From assembly GCA_021772985.1 (NCBI GenBank), contig JAJFKX010000034.1:1-64000 (forward strand): DNA of 64,000 nucleotides. Reading direction: 5' to 3'. How positions within the stretch are numbered: the first letter of the stretch is position 1; every line of letters starts with the position of its first letter. The notes under the pieces were generated by a model. The model had not been told where the DNA came from. It ran no database searches and saw only the letters and a list, made by a program, of their open reading frames with translations. The DNA comes from Gammaproteobacteria bacterium. GTDB taxonomy: Bacteria > Pseudomonadota > Gammaproteobacteria > Xanthomonadales > Wenzhouxiangellaceae. The position numbers and the translations under genes were made by a program. This document shows, piece after piece, positions 26,516 to 36,102 of the stretch.

Positions 26516-29031
26516 ACTGTAACAACCTCCGTGGCATGTTGTTGCTGCCATGATGCAGCAGAAATCCGGATACATAACCAACCGGCCAACAACGTTGCCA
26601 ACATACCAATAGCCGCTGCCAGTAAATAATGTTCAGGCAATAGTAATACTGTAATATGCCATCCAAATGCCCGTTGATTAATTACCTCACATAACATCCA
26701 GGCCAACATACTGCCTAGCGGTAACGCCAACAGTATTGCCACCAAACCCAGCAACCCTGCCTCGTACAACATCAAACGCCGTTGCTCATTGTCATTCAAA
26801 CCCAATCTTTGCAACAGTTGCAGTTCTGCCTGTCGCTCCAACTGCAAAGCCAGCAATGCACCTGTGATACCAACCAGCGCAACCAAGGCGACAATCCAGC
26901 GCAACGACCGGGTCAACAAAAAAGTCTGATCAAAAATTCGCAAGGTTTCAGCCTTTACTTCGGTGGCGGAAATGACCTCGACTTCCAATGGCAAATCCGG
27001 CAGCCTGTCCAACTGTTGCCGTAAAAGCCCGAACTGACCCGGGTCATTTAAGTACACACCCAAAGCAGCTGGCGCTACCGGTGGATTTGATAGTGCTGTA
27101 CGCAACATAACCATCCGCCCTGGCCCCGCCCGATAGTCTTGAAATACACCCGCCACCCGCGCTGTTACCGACAGACCCTGTTCAGCCAGGGTAAAACTCA
27201 CTGTTTGACCACTTTTTAGATTTCGCCTGGCTGCCAGTGTTTCCCCTACCATTACCATGCTTGCGGACTGATCTGCTATTTGCCAGAGTGATTGACCATC
27301 CAAGATTCGATAAGAATTTTGTCCCGCTTCCGGCAATTCGACAATACTCAACTCAGCTCTGTAATCAGCCAGTTGGATACTTACAGTGTTCAGCCATCCT
27401 ACCGCGTTGACTTCCGGCCAGTTTGCCACCTGGTCTAACAGTGATTTTGGTAATTCCTGGCCCTCGGCACCAATGTATGCAGTTGCACTTAAACTGACGT
27501 CCATCCAATCGGTGACACTGCTGCGAAAGCTGTTAACCATGCTGCCTATCCCAATAATGCTGGCAACCGCCAGGGTCAGTGCAACCAGTGCGGGGGTGGT
27601 ATGTCTTAAGCTGGCCAGCAAACGTCGGGCTGCCACCACCCCGAGATAGCGTTGCCAATTGAATAGGTAGCGTATCAATTTGGCCAAAACTGCCAATAAC
27701 GGTATCGTTAACAGCAAATACCCCATGGTTGCTGAGAACAAGCCAGCCAAAGCCAATAGCAGTCCACCGGAACCGAATAACAAAATTATCGCCAGTATCA
27801 CCAATAACGTACCCATCAAGATTGGCCAACGGTTTTTATTGGCTGCTGGATCGACAACCTGAAAGCCGGTTTTATAGATTCGCCATAACAGTGGCGCAAT
27901 TGCCAGCATTGAGCCTCCCAATCCAGCTAATACAGCTTGAATCACCATGCCTCTGGTTAGCCGGATACTGTCATTAAAACCGGTAACCCATAAATCCGAT
28001 AATGTCTGCTGAATCCAGCCGATCACCAATTGTGCCAACCCCAAACCTGCCAGCAAACCGATCACGGTGCCCAATAAGCCGATTAATATTGCTTCAGTGA
28101 ATGCATCAATAACCTGACTTAAAGGGTTACTGCCGATGGCATGTTGCAACCTGATTAACGGCTCACGCTGCAACAGCAGCAACCGAAAGGTGCTGAATAC
28201 CATCAACACACCCATTAGCAGGGTCAATAAACCCATAGCAACCAGATTTAGACTAAAAGCTGCACTCAAACCTGATTGGTCGCTATTACCGCGTAACTCA
28301 AGCCCATCCGGCAGGTTTGCTGTGAGTACTTCAACCTGTTCCGGAGTCAGCCGTAAGCGGATACTGTCAAGACCATTACGGGCAAACCATCGGCTGGCAA
28401 ATGCAATGTCCACTACGATGACATCACTGGCTATAGATGACTTTTGATTTAACTGACCGGCGACAGTCAGTTTTTTTTGCTGCCCCCGCCAAAATAAATC
28501 CAACCGCTCATTTTCAACCAGCTCACTAATACCTGCCGGAATCAGTGCCAATGGCTCACCACCAAGCCATGCTGCAATATCAATACTTTCAATACCGGGT
28601 AACAAACCGGTGTTTGGGCTTTTTTGATCGGAAAATTCAGCTTCGCTGATTAAATCAACTCCTAATATAGTGACCCGCTGAAAATCATCAGCGTGAGGTT
28701 TCCCTGCAGGTATTAATCTGGCGCGTTCCCGGATCACCGGAGCCATTGGCAAAAGTGGATAGTTACTGCGAAGTTCAACATAAGTTGCCATGCTGATAAC
28801 TCCTCCAACAGCCACCAGGCGATGGGTCACACTACCTTCAAGTGCTTGCAGGTTGCGGCTGAATGAGTCCTCAACCGCCTGCCGGGCTGCACCGACAGCC
28901 ACCACTGCAGCCACTCCAACCGCAACACCCAATAGAGCCAACAATAATTGCAATGGATGCCTCTGGAAGTAGCGCAGCGAAGACAACCAGCGCAGCCGCC
29001 AGGCAGTTATTTGAGGCTGAGAGCTACTCAC
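26512..29031 (-). CDS. FtsX-like ABC permease (AttF-AttG-like fusion)
   Basis: 839 residues with an N-terminal helix (LLLALLGVAVGVAAVVAVGAA), a periplasmic domain, helices in about 250-450, a second periplasmic domain and a final helix cluster (about 700-820). The two FtsX-type halves in one chain correspond to what are separate permeases in some AttEFGH loci. It overlaps the ATPase gene by eight bases and the lipoprotein gene by four, so the three form a tight operon. It resembles the YbbP protein at 17762 in architecture but not closely in sequence. Lipoprotein or lipid export is the likely role. Confidence 0.88.
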   Translation of the reverse strand: MSSSQPQITAWRLRWLSSLRYFQRHPLQLLLALLGVAVGVAAVVAVGAARQAVEDSFSRNLQALEGSVTHRLVAVGGVISMATYVELRSNYPLLPMAPVIRERARLIPAGKPHADDFQRVTILGVDLISEAEFSDQKSPNTGLLPGIESIDIAAWLGGEPLALIPAGISELVENERLDLFWRGQQKKLTVAGQLNQKSSIASDVIVVDIAFASRWFARNGLDSIRLRLTPEQVEVLTANLPDGLELRGNSDQSGLSAAFSLNLVAMGLLTLLMGVLMVFSTFRLLLLQREPLIRLQHAIGSNPLSQVIDAFTEAILIGLLGTVIGLLAGLGLAQLVIGWIQQTLSDLWVTGFNDSIRLTRGMVIQAVLAGLGGSMLAIAPLLWRIYKTGFQVVDPAANKNRWPILMGTLLVILAIILLFGSGGLLLALAGLFSATMGYLLLTIPLLAVLAKLIRYLFNWQRYLGVVAARRLLASLRHTTPALVALTLAVASIIGIGSMVNSFRSSVTDWMDVSLSATAYIGAEGQELPKSLLDQVANWPEVNAVGWLNTVSIQLADYRAELSIVELPEAGQNSYRILDGQSLWQIADQSASMVMVGETLAARRNLKSGQTVSFTLAEQGLSVTARVAGVFQDYRAGPGRMVMLRTALSNPPVAPAALGVYLNDPGQFGLLRQQLDRLPDLPLEVEVISATEVKAETLRIFDQTFLLTRSLRWIVALVALVGITGALLALQLERQAELQLLQRLGLNDNEQRRLMLYEAGLLGLVAILLALPLGSMLAWMLCEVINQRAFGWHITVLLLPEHYLLAAAIGMLATLLAGWLCIRISAASWQQQHATEVVTV

Positions 29032-29716
29032 CGGTTGTCATTACCAGGCTGCCCTGTTCCAATCTGGCAACACTATCCAGTCGGGCCGGTAATTCACTGC
29101 TATGCGTGACCAATATCAAACCTGCCTGCGATTCGCGGCAGGCAGCCACCAACAACTCAATTACCTGACGGGCGTTATCTAAATCTAGATTACCGGTAGG
29201 TTCGTCAGCCAGCACCAGTGATGGTTTGTGTGCCAAAGCTCTGGCCACCGCAACCCGCTGCTGCTCACCACCGGAAAGCTGACCTGGAAAGCTCGCATGT
29301 TTATCAGCAATACCCAGTTGATCAAGCAGAGTGTGTAATTTATTAGCAGCTGTTGATTGGCCGTTCATCGCACACACAAACTGCAGGTTTTCCATTACCG
29401 TCAAGGTGGGAATCAGGTTAAATTGCTGAAATACCAAACCGATATGCGCACGCCGAAAAGCTGTGCGTTCCGCTTCACCCAATTGATGCAATGGATAACC
29501 ACACACCGTCAATTCACCAGAGGTTACCGGTAATAAACCGGCACAAGCATGCAACAAGGTTGTCTTCCCTGATCCGCTGCGCCCCAGCAATGCCAGCTGT
29601 TGTGACGCGGGCAAACTAAACGTTAGGTCTTTAAAAATAGTCTGTGCAGATAGTGCAGTGGAATAGCATAACTGCAACTGATGTGCCTGGATTAATACCG
29701 GATAAGAATGGTTCAT
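29024..29716 (-). CDS. ABC transporter ATP-binding protein (MacB/LolD branch; AttE-like)
   Basis: 230 residues with Walker A ([18 protein letters not shown]), Q-loop ([19 protein letters not shown]), signature ([19 protein letters not shown]), Walker B ([13 protein letters not shown]) and H-loop ([10 protein letters not shown]). It is the first gene of a three-gene operon with the fused FtsX-like permease and AttH-like lipoprotein. It powers the transporter at the inner membrane. It is distinct from the ybbA product at 17052. Confidence 0.92.
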   Translation of the reverse strand: MNHSYPVLIQAHQLQLCYSTALSAQTIFKDLTFSLPASQQLALLGRSGSGKTTLLHACAGLLPVTSGELTVCGYPLHQLGEAERTAFRRAHIGLVFQQFNLIPTLTVMENLQFVCAMNGQSTAANKLHTLLDQLGIADKHASFPGQLSGGEQQRVAVARALAHKPSLVLADEPTGNLDLDNARQVIELLVAACRESQAGLILVTHSSELPARLDSVARLEQGSLVMTTGE

Positions 29717-29770
29717 GGTTTGATATTCGCATGAATTGCCGGATAAGTTCTAATCTGGACCGGCAGCCAG

Positions 29771-29803
29771 AACCAACCACCCGGTATTGCCGGGTGGTTG
29801 GTT
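29771..29803. terminator. 14-bp hairpin after the methyltransferase-like gene
   Basis: Arms AACCAACCACCCGG and CCGGGTGGTTGGTT flank TATTG, starting 11 bases past the stop of the minus-strand gene at 29815. There is no T tract on the minus strand, so it may terminate weakly or stabilise the 3' end. Confidence 0.65.
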
Positions 29804-29814
29804 GATTCGCTTAT

Positions 29815-30615
29815 TTAATTAGCAGGTTTGCGGAATAAAAAAGTAAATCTATCGGTATTACCGGTCACACTTTTCCGGCCAACTTCGTAACGAAGCTCAT
29901 CATCGGGACGAAAATGCAAGTCAGCATAATCAGCAAATTCGAAACCCGCCTCCAACATCTCTTTGATAGTCAGCACCGGATCTACCCGGCGGCGATTTTC
30001 TCCGTTATCCGGTTCCATGTGACGACGGGTATGATCCACTACGCCGTAAATACCACCTGAATTAAGTGCAGCAAATACCGCTGCATGCATGTTCGCGCGA
30101 CCAACAGCATCAAAATTATGCACATTGCGGAAGGTAAGCACTGCATCAATGTTGGTTACACCCAGTGAAAATGGACCGATAGTTGCTCCACGGCCGGTTT
30201 CGCTTTGACTGATCTCTGCATCAATGGCCAATAACTCAACAGCTTCAAATCCAGCTTCATCCAATAGTCCGGATTCTTCCAGGCGGCGGGTTCCTAAAGC
30301 TTCATATAGTTTGCCATGATCGCTTAAGGCAGGCGCCAGCAATTTGGTATACCAACCAGCACCCGGAATCAGTTCCAGTACATGCATATTTTCATCAATA
30401 CCGAAAAAGTCCAGCGTTTCAACCGGTAAACGGTTTTCATCTCTGGTAACTTCTCCCTCACTGCGATTTTCAGCTTGCAGTGCGTTGCGAATACTTTGCA
30501 GGAATGGGCGTTCTTCCTCAGATTCAGAATCCTGTGCGACAACATTGCCGGCAACCAGACCGGCAATAAATATAATGCTCAAAACTGAGTGTTGAGCAGA
30601 GAATCGATTCAGCAT
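29815..30615 (-). CDS. Exported methyltransferase-like protein (COG4798-like), paralog 3
   Basis: 266 residues with a signal peptide (about residues 10-27, IIFIAGLVAGNVVAQ). The shared block appears again: an AENRSEGEVTRDENRLPVET segment, MHVLELIPGAGWYTKLLAP (motif I region), DAVLTFRNVHNF, GGIYGVVDHTRR and the ending TDRFTFLFRK. The acidic stretch DSESEEERPF just after the signal is a difference. The nearest divergent gene is a DoxX-like membrane protein. Like the copies at 8886, 23883 and 63040 it appears to be exported, although the fold normally uses cytoplasmic SAM. Confidence 0.82.
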   Translation of the reverse strand: MLNRFSAQHSVLSIIFIAGLVAGNVVAQDSESEEERPFLQSIRNALQAENRSEGEVTRDENRLPVETLDFFGIDENMHVLELIPGAGWYTKLLAPALSDHGKLYEALGTRRLEESGLLDEAGFEAVELLAIDAEISQSETGRGATIGPFSLGVTNIDAVLTFRNVHNFDAVGRANMHAAVFAALNSGGIYGVVDHTRRHMEPDNGENRRRVDPVLTIKEMLEAGFEFADYADLHFRPDDELRYEVGRKSVTGNTDRFTFLFRKPAN

Positions 30616-30714
30616 AATATTTCCCTGTGTGTTTTACGAAGACAAAAACTTCTGGCATTCTAACGTCTTGGATAGGGGACCTCTAGCTTTTATAGATCAT
30701 TTCAGGAGTTTATC

Positions 30715-31140
30715 GTGTATCCCAACATTGCTACCGAGAATCTTGCTACCATTCGTTTCATCGCCCGCTGGATGCTTGGCATTTTATTTGGCATGGCCGG
30801 CTACTGGAAAGTATTTACTTTAGGCAGCACCAATCATGCCCAGCAATTTTTCATTGAAGGCTTTGCCGAGCACTGGATTCCAGAATGGCTGCTATTAATA
30901 TTAGGGCACACTATCCCATATTGGGAACTGGCTGGCGGCATATTACTGGTTATCGGTTTTAAAGTTCGCTGGGTGTTGATAAGTTTTGGTCTGTTGTTGT
31001 TGGTCACCACCTACGGACATGCATTACAACAACCCTTATTTGATATCAATGGGCATACATTTACTCGCCTGATGTTGATTTTTATTGTGCTGCTGATTGC
31101 CCAGCAACACGATTGGCTAACCCTGGATAAATCCAAATAA
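30715..31140 (+). CDS. DoxX-like four-helix membrane protein
   Basis: 141 residues starting at GTG with AGGAG six bases upstream. Four predicted helices: about 15-32, 52-75, 80-100 and 112-128. The opening IARWMLGILFGMAGYWKVF and the second-helix IPYWELAGGILLVIGF are typical of the DoxX/SURF4 family. Family members have been linked to quinone-associated redox chemistry, but the role here is unknown. It is divergent from a methyltransferase-like gene and 23 bases upstream of a serine hydrolase gene, with which it may be transcribed. Other DoxX-type genes in the window are at 39690 and 60588. Confidence 0.8.
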   Translation: MYPNIATENLATIRFIARWMLGILFGMAGYWKVFTLGSTNHAQQFFIEGFAEHWIPEWLLLILGHTIPYWELAGGILLVIGFKVRWVLISFGLLLLVTTYGHALQQPLFDINGHTFTRLMLIFIVLLIAQQHDWLTLDKSK

Positions 31141-31163
31141 CAATTTGCCAACCTACAAATATC

Positions 31164-32369
31164 ATGATGATCTTTAGCCGGCGCCAAACTTTTACTGTCA
31201 GCATATTATTGTTGTTCTGGAGTGCTTTCGCAGCCGCTGCAGATTCAGTCGAACCGGCTTTTCCGATACTTAAACCGGCTCTTGATCGCAATCTCAGCAG
31301 TGCTTTTGAACATCGGTTTAACAGCTTGCTGCAAACTGCCAATATCCCGGGTGGCGCCTACATCATCGTTACACCCGATACAATTGCCAGCCTCGGCACT
31401 ACCGGAAAAACCCGCGCTGGTGGAAGTGATGCCATAACTGCCAATACGGTGTTTCGGCTGGCTTCGGTTTCCAAAACCTTCGCTGCTGAATTAACCGCAC
31501 TAATGGTTGAACAAGGCAAATTAACCTGGCAAGACCCAGCCAACAGGTATACCCCTGCATTCCGTATCAAGGGCAACACTCAGCGCATTACGCTTGAGGA
31601 TTTATTGGGCCATAGCACCGGTATCGTTGGACATGCCTATGATCACTTGATTGAAGCAGGCCAGCACATTGAACAGATTTTGCCAAAATTCGCAGAACTG
31701 AGCCCGGTTTGCGCTCCCAGTACTTGCTACACCTACCAGAACGTTGTCTTCAGCTTGATCGAGCCTGCCATTCAGGCTGTCAGTCAAACCAGTTACGCTG
31801 AAAACCTGGACATTCATATCTTCAAACCACTGAACATGCGCACCGCATCAACCGGTCTTGAAGCCTTACAGGAGAGTGACAATTATGCCCGCCCGCACCG
31901 CAAGCAGCGGGGCCGTTGGGTTGAGGTGCCGGTTTTGCCGACTTATTACCGGATAACCCCTGCTGCCGGTGTCAATGCAAGCATTCTGGATATGGGCCGC
32001 TGGCTGCAAGCCCAACTCGGTGCCTATCCGGATGTAATTTCAGCATCGGTGATAGAAAGTGTGACCGCGCCGCGTCTGGTCACCCGTGGTGACCTGCGAC
32101 GCCGATATTGGCGCGATCACTTGACCAGTGCCCATTACGGGCTGGGCTGGAGGGTTTACCGCTGGGGTGAGGAAGAGTTGATCTACCACGGTGGCTGGGT
32201 TTCCGGTTTTCGTGCTGATATTGCCTTTTCACGACAGCATAATGTCGGGTTTGCGGTATTGCTGAATGCCGAAGACAGCACCGCAAGCGAAATCAGCACC
32301 ACCTTCTGGGAAATGTTTTTTGCACAAGCCTCAGGGCTCAAACACAGCACCGCATTAACCACTCCTTGA
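31164..32369 (+). CDS. Secreted serine hydrolase, beta-lactamase class C / esterase family
   Basis: 401 residues with a signal peptide (about 8-27, LFWSAFAAAADS). The catalytic SxxK is in RLASVSKTFAAE (near residue 96), the YxN motif in YTYQNVVFS, and the third box is HGGW in LIYHGGWVSGFR where a class C beta-lactamase would have KTG. The HGG form is usual in esterases, D-aminopeptidases and penicillin-binding-protein-like hydrolases of this family, so cephalosporinase activity is less likely. It acts in the periplasm. It is preceded by a DoxX-like gene, and the sigma-kinase pair follows about 200 bases later. Confidence 0.85.
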   Translation: MMIFSRRQTFTVSILLLFWSAFAAAADSVEPAFPILKPALDRNLSSAFEHRFNSLLQTANIPGGAYIIVTPDTIASLGTTGKTRAGGSDAITANTVFRLASVSKTFAAELTALMVEQGKLTWQDPANRYTPAFRIKGNTQRITLEDLLGHSTGIVGHAYDHLIEAGQHIEQILPKFAELSPVCAPSTCYTYQNVVFSLIEPAIQAVSQTSYAENLDIHIFKPLNMRTASTGLEALQESDNYARPHRKQRGRWVEVPVLPTYYRITPAAGVNASILDMGRWLQAQLGAYPDVISASVIESVTAPRLVTRGDLRRRYWRDHLTSAHYGLGWRVYRWGEEELIYHGGWVSGFRADIAFSRQHNVGFAVLLNAEDSTASEISTTFWEMFFAQASGLKHSTALTTP

Positions 32370-32578
32370 CGGCTATTCAGCCAATATTTACAAGTATGGG
32401 TAATACTAGTTCTTAAAACACCAGCAATTTGATCAGCTGATTTAGTGTCGTAACTTTCAGTTGTTGCTGTATATATCCATGTGGCAAATAAAATGCAGCA
32501 ACACGTTAACAGCATAATTTTAAATATCGATTTTTACACTCAAAGCTGTTATTAATAGACACGGAGAGCGCTGAAGGT

Positions 32579-33199
32579 TTGGAATTTTCAACAGCCTCCG
32601 AGGCACCAACAACATTGAATAACAACCACCACGATCATCACCTTACCCAGCTCCTACACGCTTGGCACAATGGCGATTCTACAGCCGGCGATGCCCTGTT
32701 CAGGCAGGTCTACCAAGCATTAAAAGCCATTGCATCCAATCGCTTGCGCTGTGTTAATGCATCTATACAAACCACTGAATTGGCGCATGAGGGCTTTCTA
32801 CTATTGAGCCATAAAGAAGCCATTGATTGGCAAGATCGCAAGCATTTTTTTGCAATCGCCGCCAATGCAGTACGTCGGTTGCTGGTAGACCGTGCGCGCG
32901 CCAGCCACGCGCAAAAAAGAGGTGGTGGCGCGCAATACATTCCGCTGGACGATATTCAAATCCCTGTATTTGATCACCCAATCGACTGGATTGAACTGGA
33001 TGATCTGTTCAAAGAACTGGAACAAATGGACGAAATACTGGCTCGCACCCTTGAACTGAGGTTGATCATGGGACTGACCGTCAGGGAAACCTCGGAAGTA
33101 CTGGAAGTCAGTACCGCGACCGTATCCAGAAAATGGAATTTTGGTTTGGCCTGGCTGCATGACCATTTACCGGGCTTGGCGATCCAGCCTGACCTGTAA
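32579..33199 (+). CDS. ECF sigma factor, ECF43-like / TIGR02999 type
   Basis: About 206 residues; the start is uncertain because the frame opens with TTG and a second TTG lies 12 codons in. Region 2 is LFRQVYQALKAIASNRLR to AIDWQDRKHFFAIAANAVRRLLVDRAR. Region 4 is LRLIMGLTVRETSEVLEVSTATVSRKWNFGLAWL. The HFFAIAA-RRLLVDRARA signature is that of the TIGR02999 group, which commonly lies beside Ser/Thr kinases. No anti-sigma factor is present; the next gene, 22 bases on, is a kinase-TPR protein. In the Vibrio EcfP/PknT example such a sigma factor is switched on by phosphorylation, which is the favoured model here by analogy. Confidence 0.88.
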   Translation: MEFSTASEAPTTLNNNHHDHHLTQLLHAWHNGDSTAGDALFRQVYQALKAIASNRLRCVNASIQTTELAHEGFLLLSHKEAIDWQDRKHFFAIAANAVRRLLVDRARASHAQKRGGGAQYIPLDDIQIPVFDHPIDWIELDDLFKELEQMDEILARTLELRLIMGLTVRETSEVLEVSTATVSRKWNFGLAWLHDHLPGLAIQPDL

Positions 33200-33221
33200 C
33201 AACCCGGTCAAGCACATAACG

Positions 33222-35996
33222 GTGACAACAAGCCAAGCATTGCCATCCAAGCTGACTTCTGCTCAGTTCCAACAAGTCCAGCAGCTGTTTGAACAGGCAT
33301 CCCAATTAACCATTTCAGAACAACAGACCTGGTTCTCACAACAACCGGAAATAGACACTGCAGTCGCCGCCAAAGTACGTCAGTTATTGCGTATCTCTAA
33401 TCAACTCCGGGACGATCAGGAACCGCAAGCCATAGCTGTAATAGATGTATTCGAACTGGCGTTGATTGAATCTGAATTAGGTAGCTATCAACTAATTAAA
33501 AGCCTGGGCGAAGGTGGTATGGGCCGGGTTTACCTGGCGCGTAGGAACGACCAGGCATTCGATAAGGATGTGGTCATCAAACTGATGAAAGGCTTCCACA
33601 AAAAAGGTACAGCGCTGCAACGCTTTCATTTTGAGCGACAAGTTCTGGCCCGCATGGAACACCCTAATATCGCACGCTTATTGGACGGTGGTGAGTGTCA
33701 GGATGGTACGCCTTACTATGTGATGGAACATGTCAATGGAAGCACCGTCAGCAGTTACTGCCGAGAACATAATCTAAGCATCGCTGCGCGGCTGGCATTA
33801 TTCCAAAAAATTTGCGCTGCTGTTCATTATGCCCATCAAAATCTGATCATTCACCGTGATTTAAAACCCAGCAATATCCTGATCAACGCCGATGCGGAAC
33901 CAAAGTTACTGGATTTTGGAATCGCCAAACAGATTGGTGCTGACCACGATGCATTAACCCGTGCTACGGTCGGCCCAATGACACCAACATACTGCAGTCC
34001 GGAGCAGATGCTCGGGCAAAACCTGACAACTGCCAGCGATATTTATTCACTTGGTGTGATCTTGTTTGAAATCCTGACAGGCGAAGGGCCATACGGAGCC
34101 GATAACGCACATCCGTTACGTCAACCAGCAGCGATTTGTGATTATCGGCCAAAAGCACCGTCTAAATCCGCATCAAACCAAAACCTAAGCAAAACACCAT
34201 GGTCCAGTGACCTGGACAATATTGTGCTGAAAGCACTACGTAAAGACCCGGGAAGACGTTATCGTTCCGCATTCCAATTATCTGAGGACCTACAACGTTA
34301 TCTGGATGGGCTGCCAGTCAGCGCCAGCCGTAACACCTGGGTATACCGATGTAACAAATTAATCCAGCGTCACCGCTGGGTGGTTAGCGGTATTGCCTTA
34401 GCACTGGTGATATTGGGCTGGCAACAAATCCGTGTATTGGAACAACGTGATCAGGCTCGCTTAAATGCTGTAAGAGCAGAGCAAAATCAGGATTTCGTAG
34501 TTGGTATGTTTGATATTCTGGACCCCAGTTTATCTGATGGTGCTGAAATATCCGCAAAAACCGTACTCGATCACGGTGCCCATCAACTACGAAATATTTT
34601 AAACACTCAGCCTGAGTCTAGGGCCACTCTACTGGTGACTCTGGGTGGTTTATATCAAAAACATGGTTTATACGATGATGCCGCAGCATTGATCGAAAGC
34701 GCAGTCACCATCAGGCGTGATTCATTTGGAAATCAACACCCCATGGTAGCTGATGCTTTGGATGCATTGGCTGCAGTCTATATTGATCACACACACTACC
34801 AACCGGCACTGCAAACCATCCAGGAAGCTTTGCAGATTCGAGAACTCTACAGAAACCAGCAACCGGATGGCCACATTCGAAGCCTTAACGTGCTCAGTGA
34901 AGTGTATTCGGGTACCGGCCAGCTAAAAGCTGCCCGACAGACCGCTGAACAAAGTACTGCGATTGCCAGATCATCGCTGAGTACTCAGAACCCATCGCTA
35001 CTCAGGCAAACGCTCAAGCTACTGGGAGTGACTTATGCGGATTTGGGCGAATATCCGCTGGCACAACAATCATTACGCGAATCGTTATCTATTTGCGAAC
35101 AACAATATGCCCCAATTCATATCGACTGTGCTGAAATTATCCACAGTCTTGGGGTTGTTTTGTCAGCACAGGGGCTATATGAACAAGCAGAGCAATATTA
35201 TCGTAAATCTCTTGCGGTCACTGAAAAAATATTAGGTAACAAACACCCCGATGTAGCCTTTATTCAAAACAGCCTCGGTTTGTTATTGATCAATACCGGT
35301 CGTTTTTATGAGGCCGAAACCACACTTAAGAGCTCCATGCAGTTGACTGAAAATCAATTGGGCCATGATAATATCAATATTGCCACACAACTCAGTAATC
35401 TAGCTCTGTTGTACCGTGAAACCGACCGTCTTGAAGAAGCATTACAAGCGGCTGAACGTGCGCTCAAAATTCGCCAAAAAGCCACTCCAGATAATCTCGA
35501 TGACATCGCACAAAGACAATACGTTGTCGCGCTGACATTACGAAGAATGGGCCGCTTGGAGCTTGCTGAACAAATTTATTGGCAGGTTATGAACACCTGG
35601 GTCGATACCCGTGGTGTGAACAATGTGAATGTGGCCACTGTACGTGCCAGCCTGGCAGCAGTTCTGGCACACCAGGGAAAATATCAATTGGCCGAAGCGC
35701 AAACACGGCAGGCGATGAACATCTACCGGCAAAACCTGGACCCAAGTCATTGGCATATTGCTGTGCTGCAAAGTAGTTTAGGTGGTATCGTTTTGCGCCA
35801 GAACCGCTTTGAAGAAGCGGAATCACTTTTGTTACCTGCTTGTGAGCGACTATTCCAGGCAAAAACAATGCAATCGGACTACACTCGAACCTGTACTGAG
35901 CATGTGATCGAACTACTAAAGAAAACTGATCGTATCAGCGAAGCCGAACATTATCAGGCACAGCTATTGACAGGTGATGAGGTTGGCCGGCAGTGA
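33222..35996 (+). CDS. Membrane Ser/Thr protein kinase with C-terminal TPR array
   Basis: Start taken at GTG 33222 (924 residues); the open frame runs back to 33141 inside the sigma gene. After an N-terminal segment of about 85 residues, the Hanks-type kinase domain shows the glycine loop LGEGGMGRVYLARR (near residue 95), Lys in VVIKLMKG, the catalytic HRDLKPSNIL (near 210), DFGIAK (near 230) and the APE-region YCSPEQMLG. One membrane helix (about 386-404, WVVSGIALALVILGW) puts the C-terminal part outside. That part carries repeated TPR/Kinesin-light-chain-like helices (residues about 465-900; for example YEQAEQYYRKSLAVTEK). Pairing with the upstream ECF sigma factor suggests that an outside signal received by the TPR region leads to sigma phosphorylation. 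Confidence 0.9.
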   Translation: MTTSQALPSKLTSAQFQQVQQLFEQASQLTISEQQTWFSQQPEIDTAVAAKVRQLLRISNQLRDDQEPQAIAVIDVFELALIESELGSYQLIKSLGEGGMGRVYLARRNDQAFDKDVVIKLMKGFHKKGTALQRFHFERQVLARMEHPNIARLLDGGECQDGTPYYVMEHVNGSTVSSYCREHNLSIAARLALFQKICAAVHYAHQNLIIHRDLKPSNILINADAEPKLLDFGIAKQIGADHDALTRATVGPMTPTYCSPEQMLGQNLTTASDIYSLGVILFEILTGEGPYGADNAHPLRQPAAICDYRPKAPSKSASNQNLSKTPWSSDLDNIVLKALRKDPGRRYRSAFQLSEDLQRYLDGLPVSASRNTWVYRCNKLIQRHRWVVSGIALALVILGWQQIRVLEQRDQARLNAVRAEQNQDFVVGMFDILDPSLSDGAEISAKTVLDHGAHQLRNILNTQPESRATLLVTLGGLYQKHGLYDDAAALIESAVTIRRDSFGNQHPMVADALDALAAVYIDHTHYQPALQTIQEALQIRELYRNQQPDGHIRSLNVLSEVYSGTGQLKAARQTAEQSTAIARSSLSTQNPSLLRQTLKLLGVTYADLGEYPLAQQSLRESLSICEQQYAPIHIDCAEIIHSLGVVLSAQGLYEQAEQYYRKSLAVTEKILGNKHPDVAFIQNSLGLLLINTGRFYEAETTLKSSMQLTENQLGHDNINIATQLSNLALLYRETDRLEEALQAAERALKIRQKATPDNLDDIAQRQYVVALTLRRMGRLELAEQIYWQVMNTWVDTRGVNNVNVATVRASLAAVLAHQGKYQLAEAQTRQAMNIYRQNLDPSHWHIAVLQSSLGGIVLRQNRFEEAESLLLPACERLFQAKTMQSDYTRTCTEHVIELLKKTDRISEAEHYQAQLLTGDEVGRQ

Positions 35997-36056
35997 ATAG
36001 ATATATACATCAGTTTTGCTTAAAACTTAATTATCTTGCTTTTGCAACTTCTCAAT

Positions 36057-36080
36057 AAAAACCCCCGGCTGTACCAGGGG
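36057..36080 (-). terminator. Intrinsic terminator of the subtilisin gene
   Basis: On the minus strand CCCCTGG pairs with CCGGGGG (one G-T wobble) over a five-base loop and is followed by five Ts. It starts 22 bases past the stop codon. Confidence 0.8.
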
Positions 36081-36102
36081 CTGTGACGCAAGCACATTAA
36101 TT

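Noticed and set aside
31164-32369. Idea that the serine hydrolase is an AmpC-type cephalosporinase
   Set aside because: The third active-site box reads HGGW instead of KTG and the motif set fits esterase/D-aminopeptidase relatives better.
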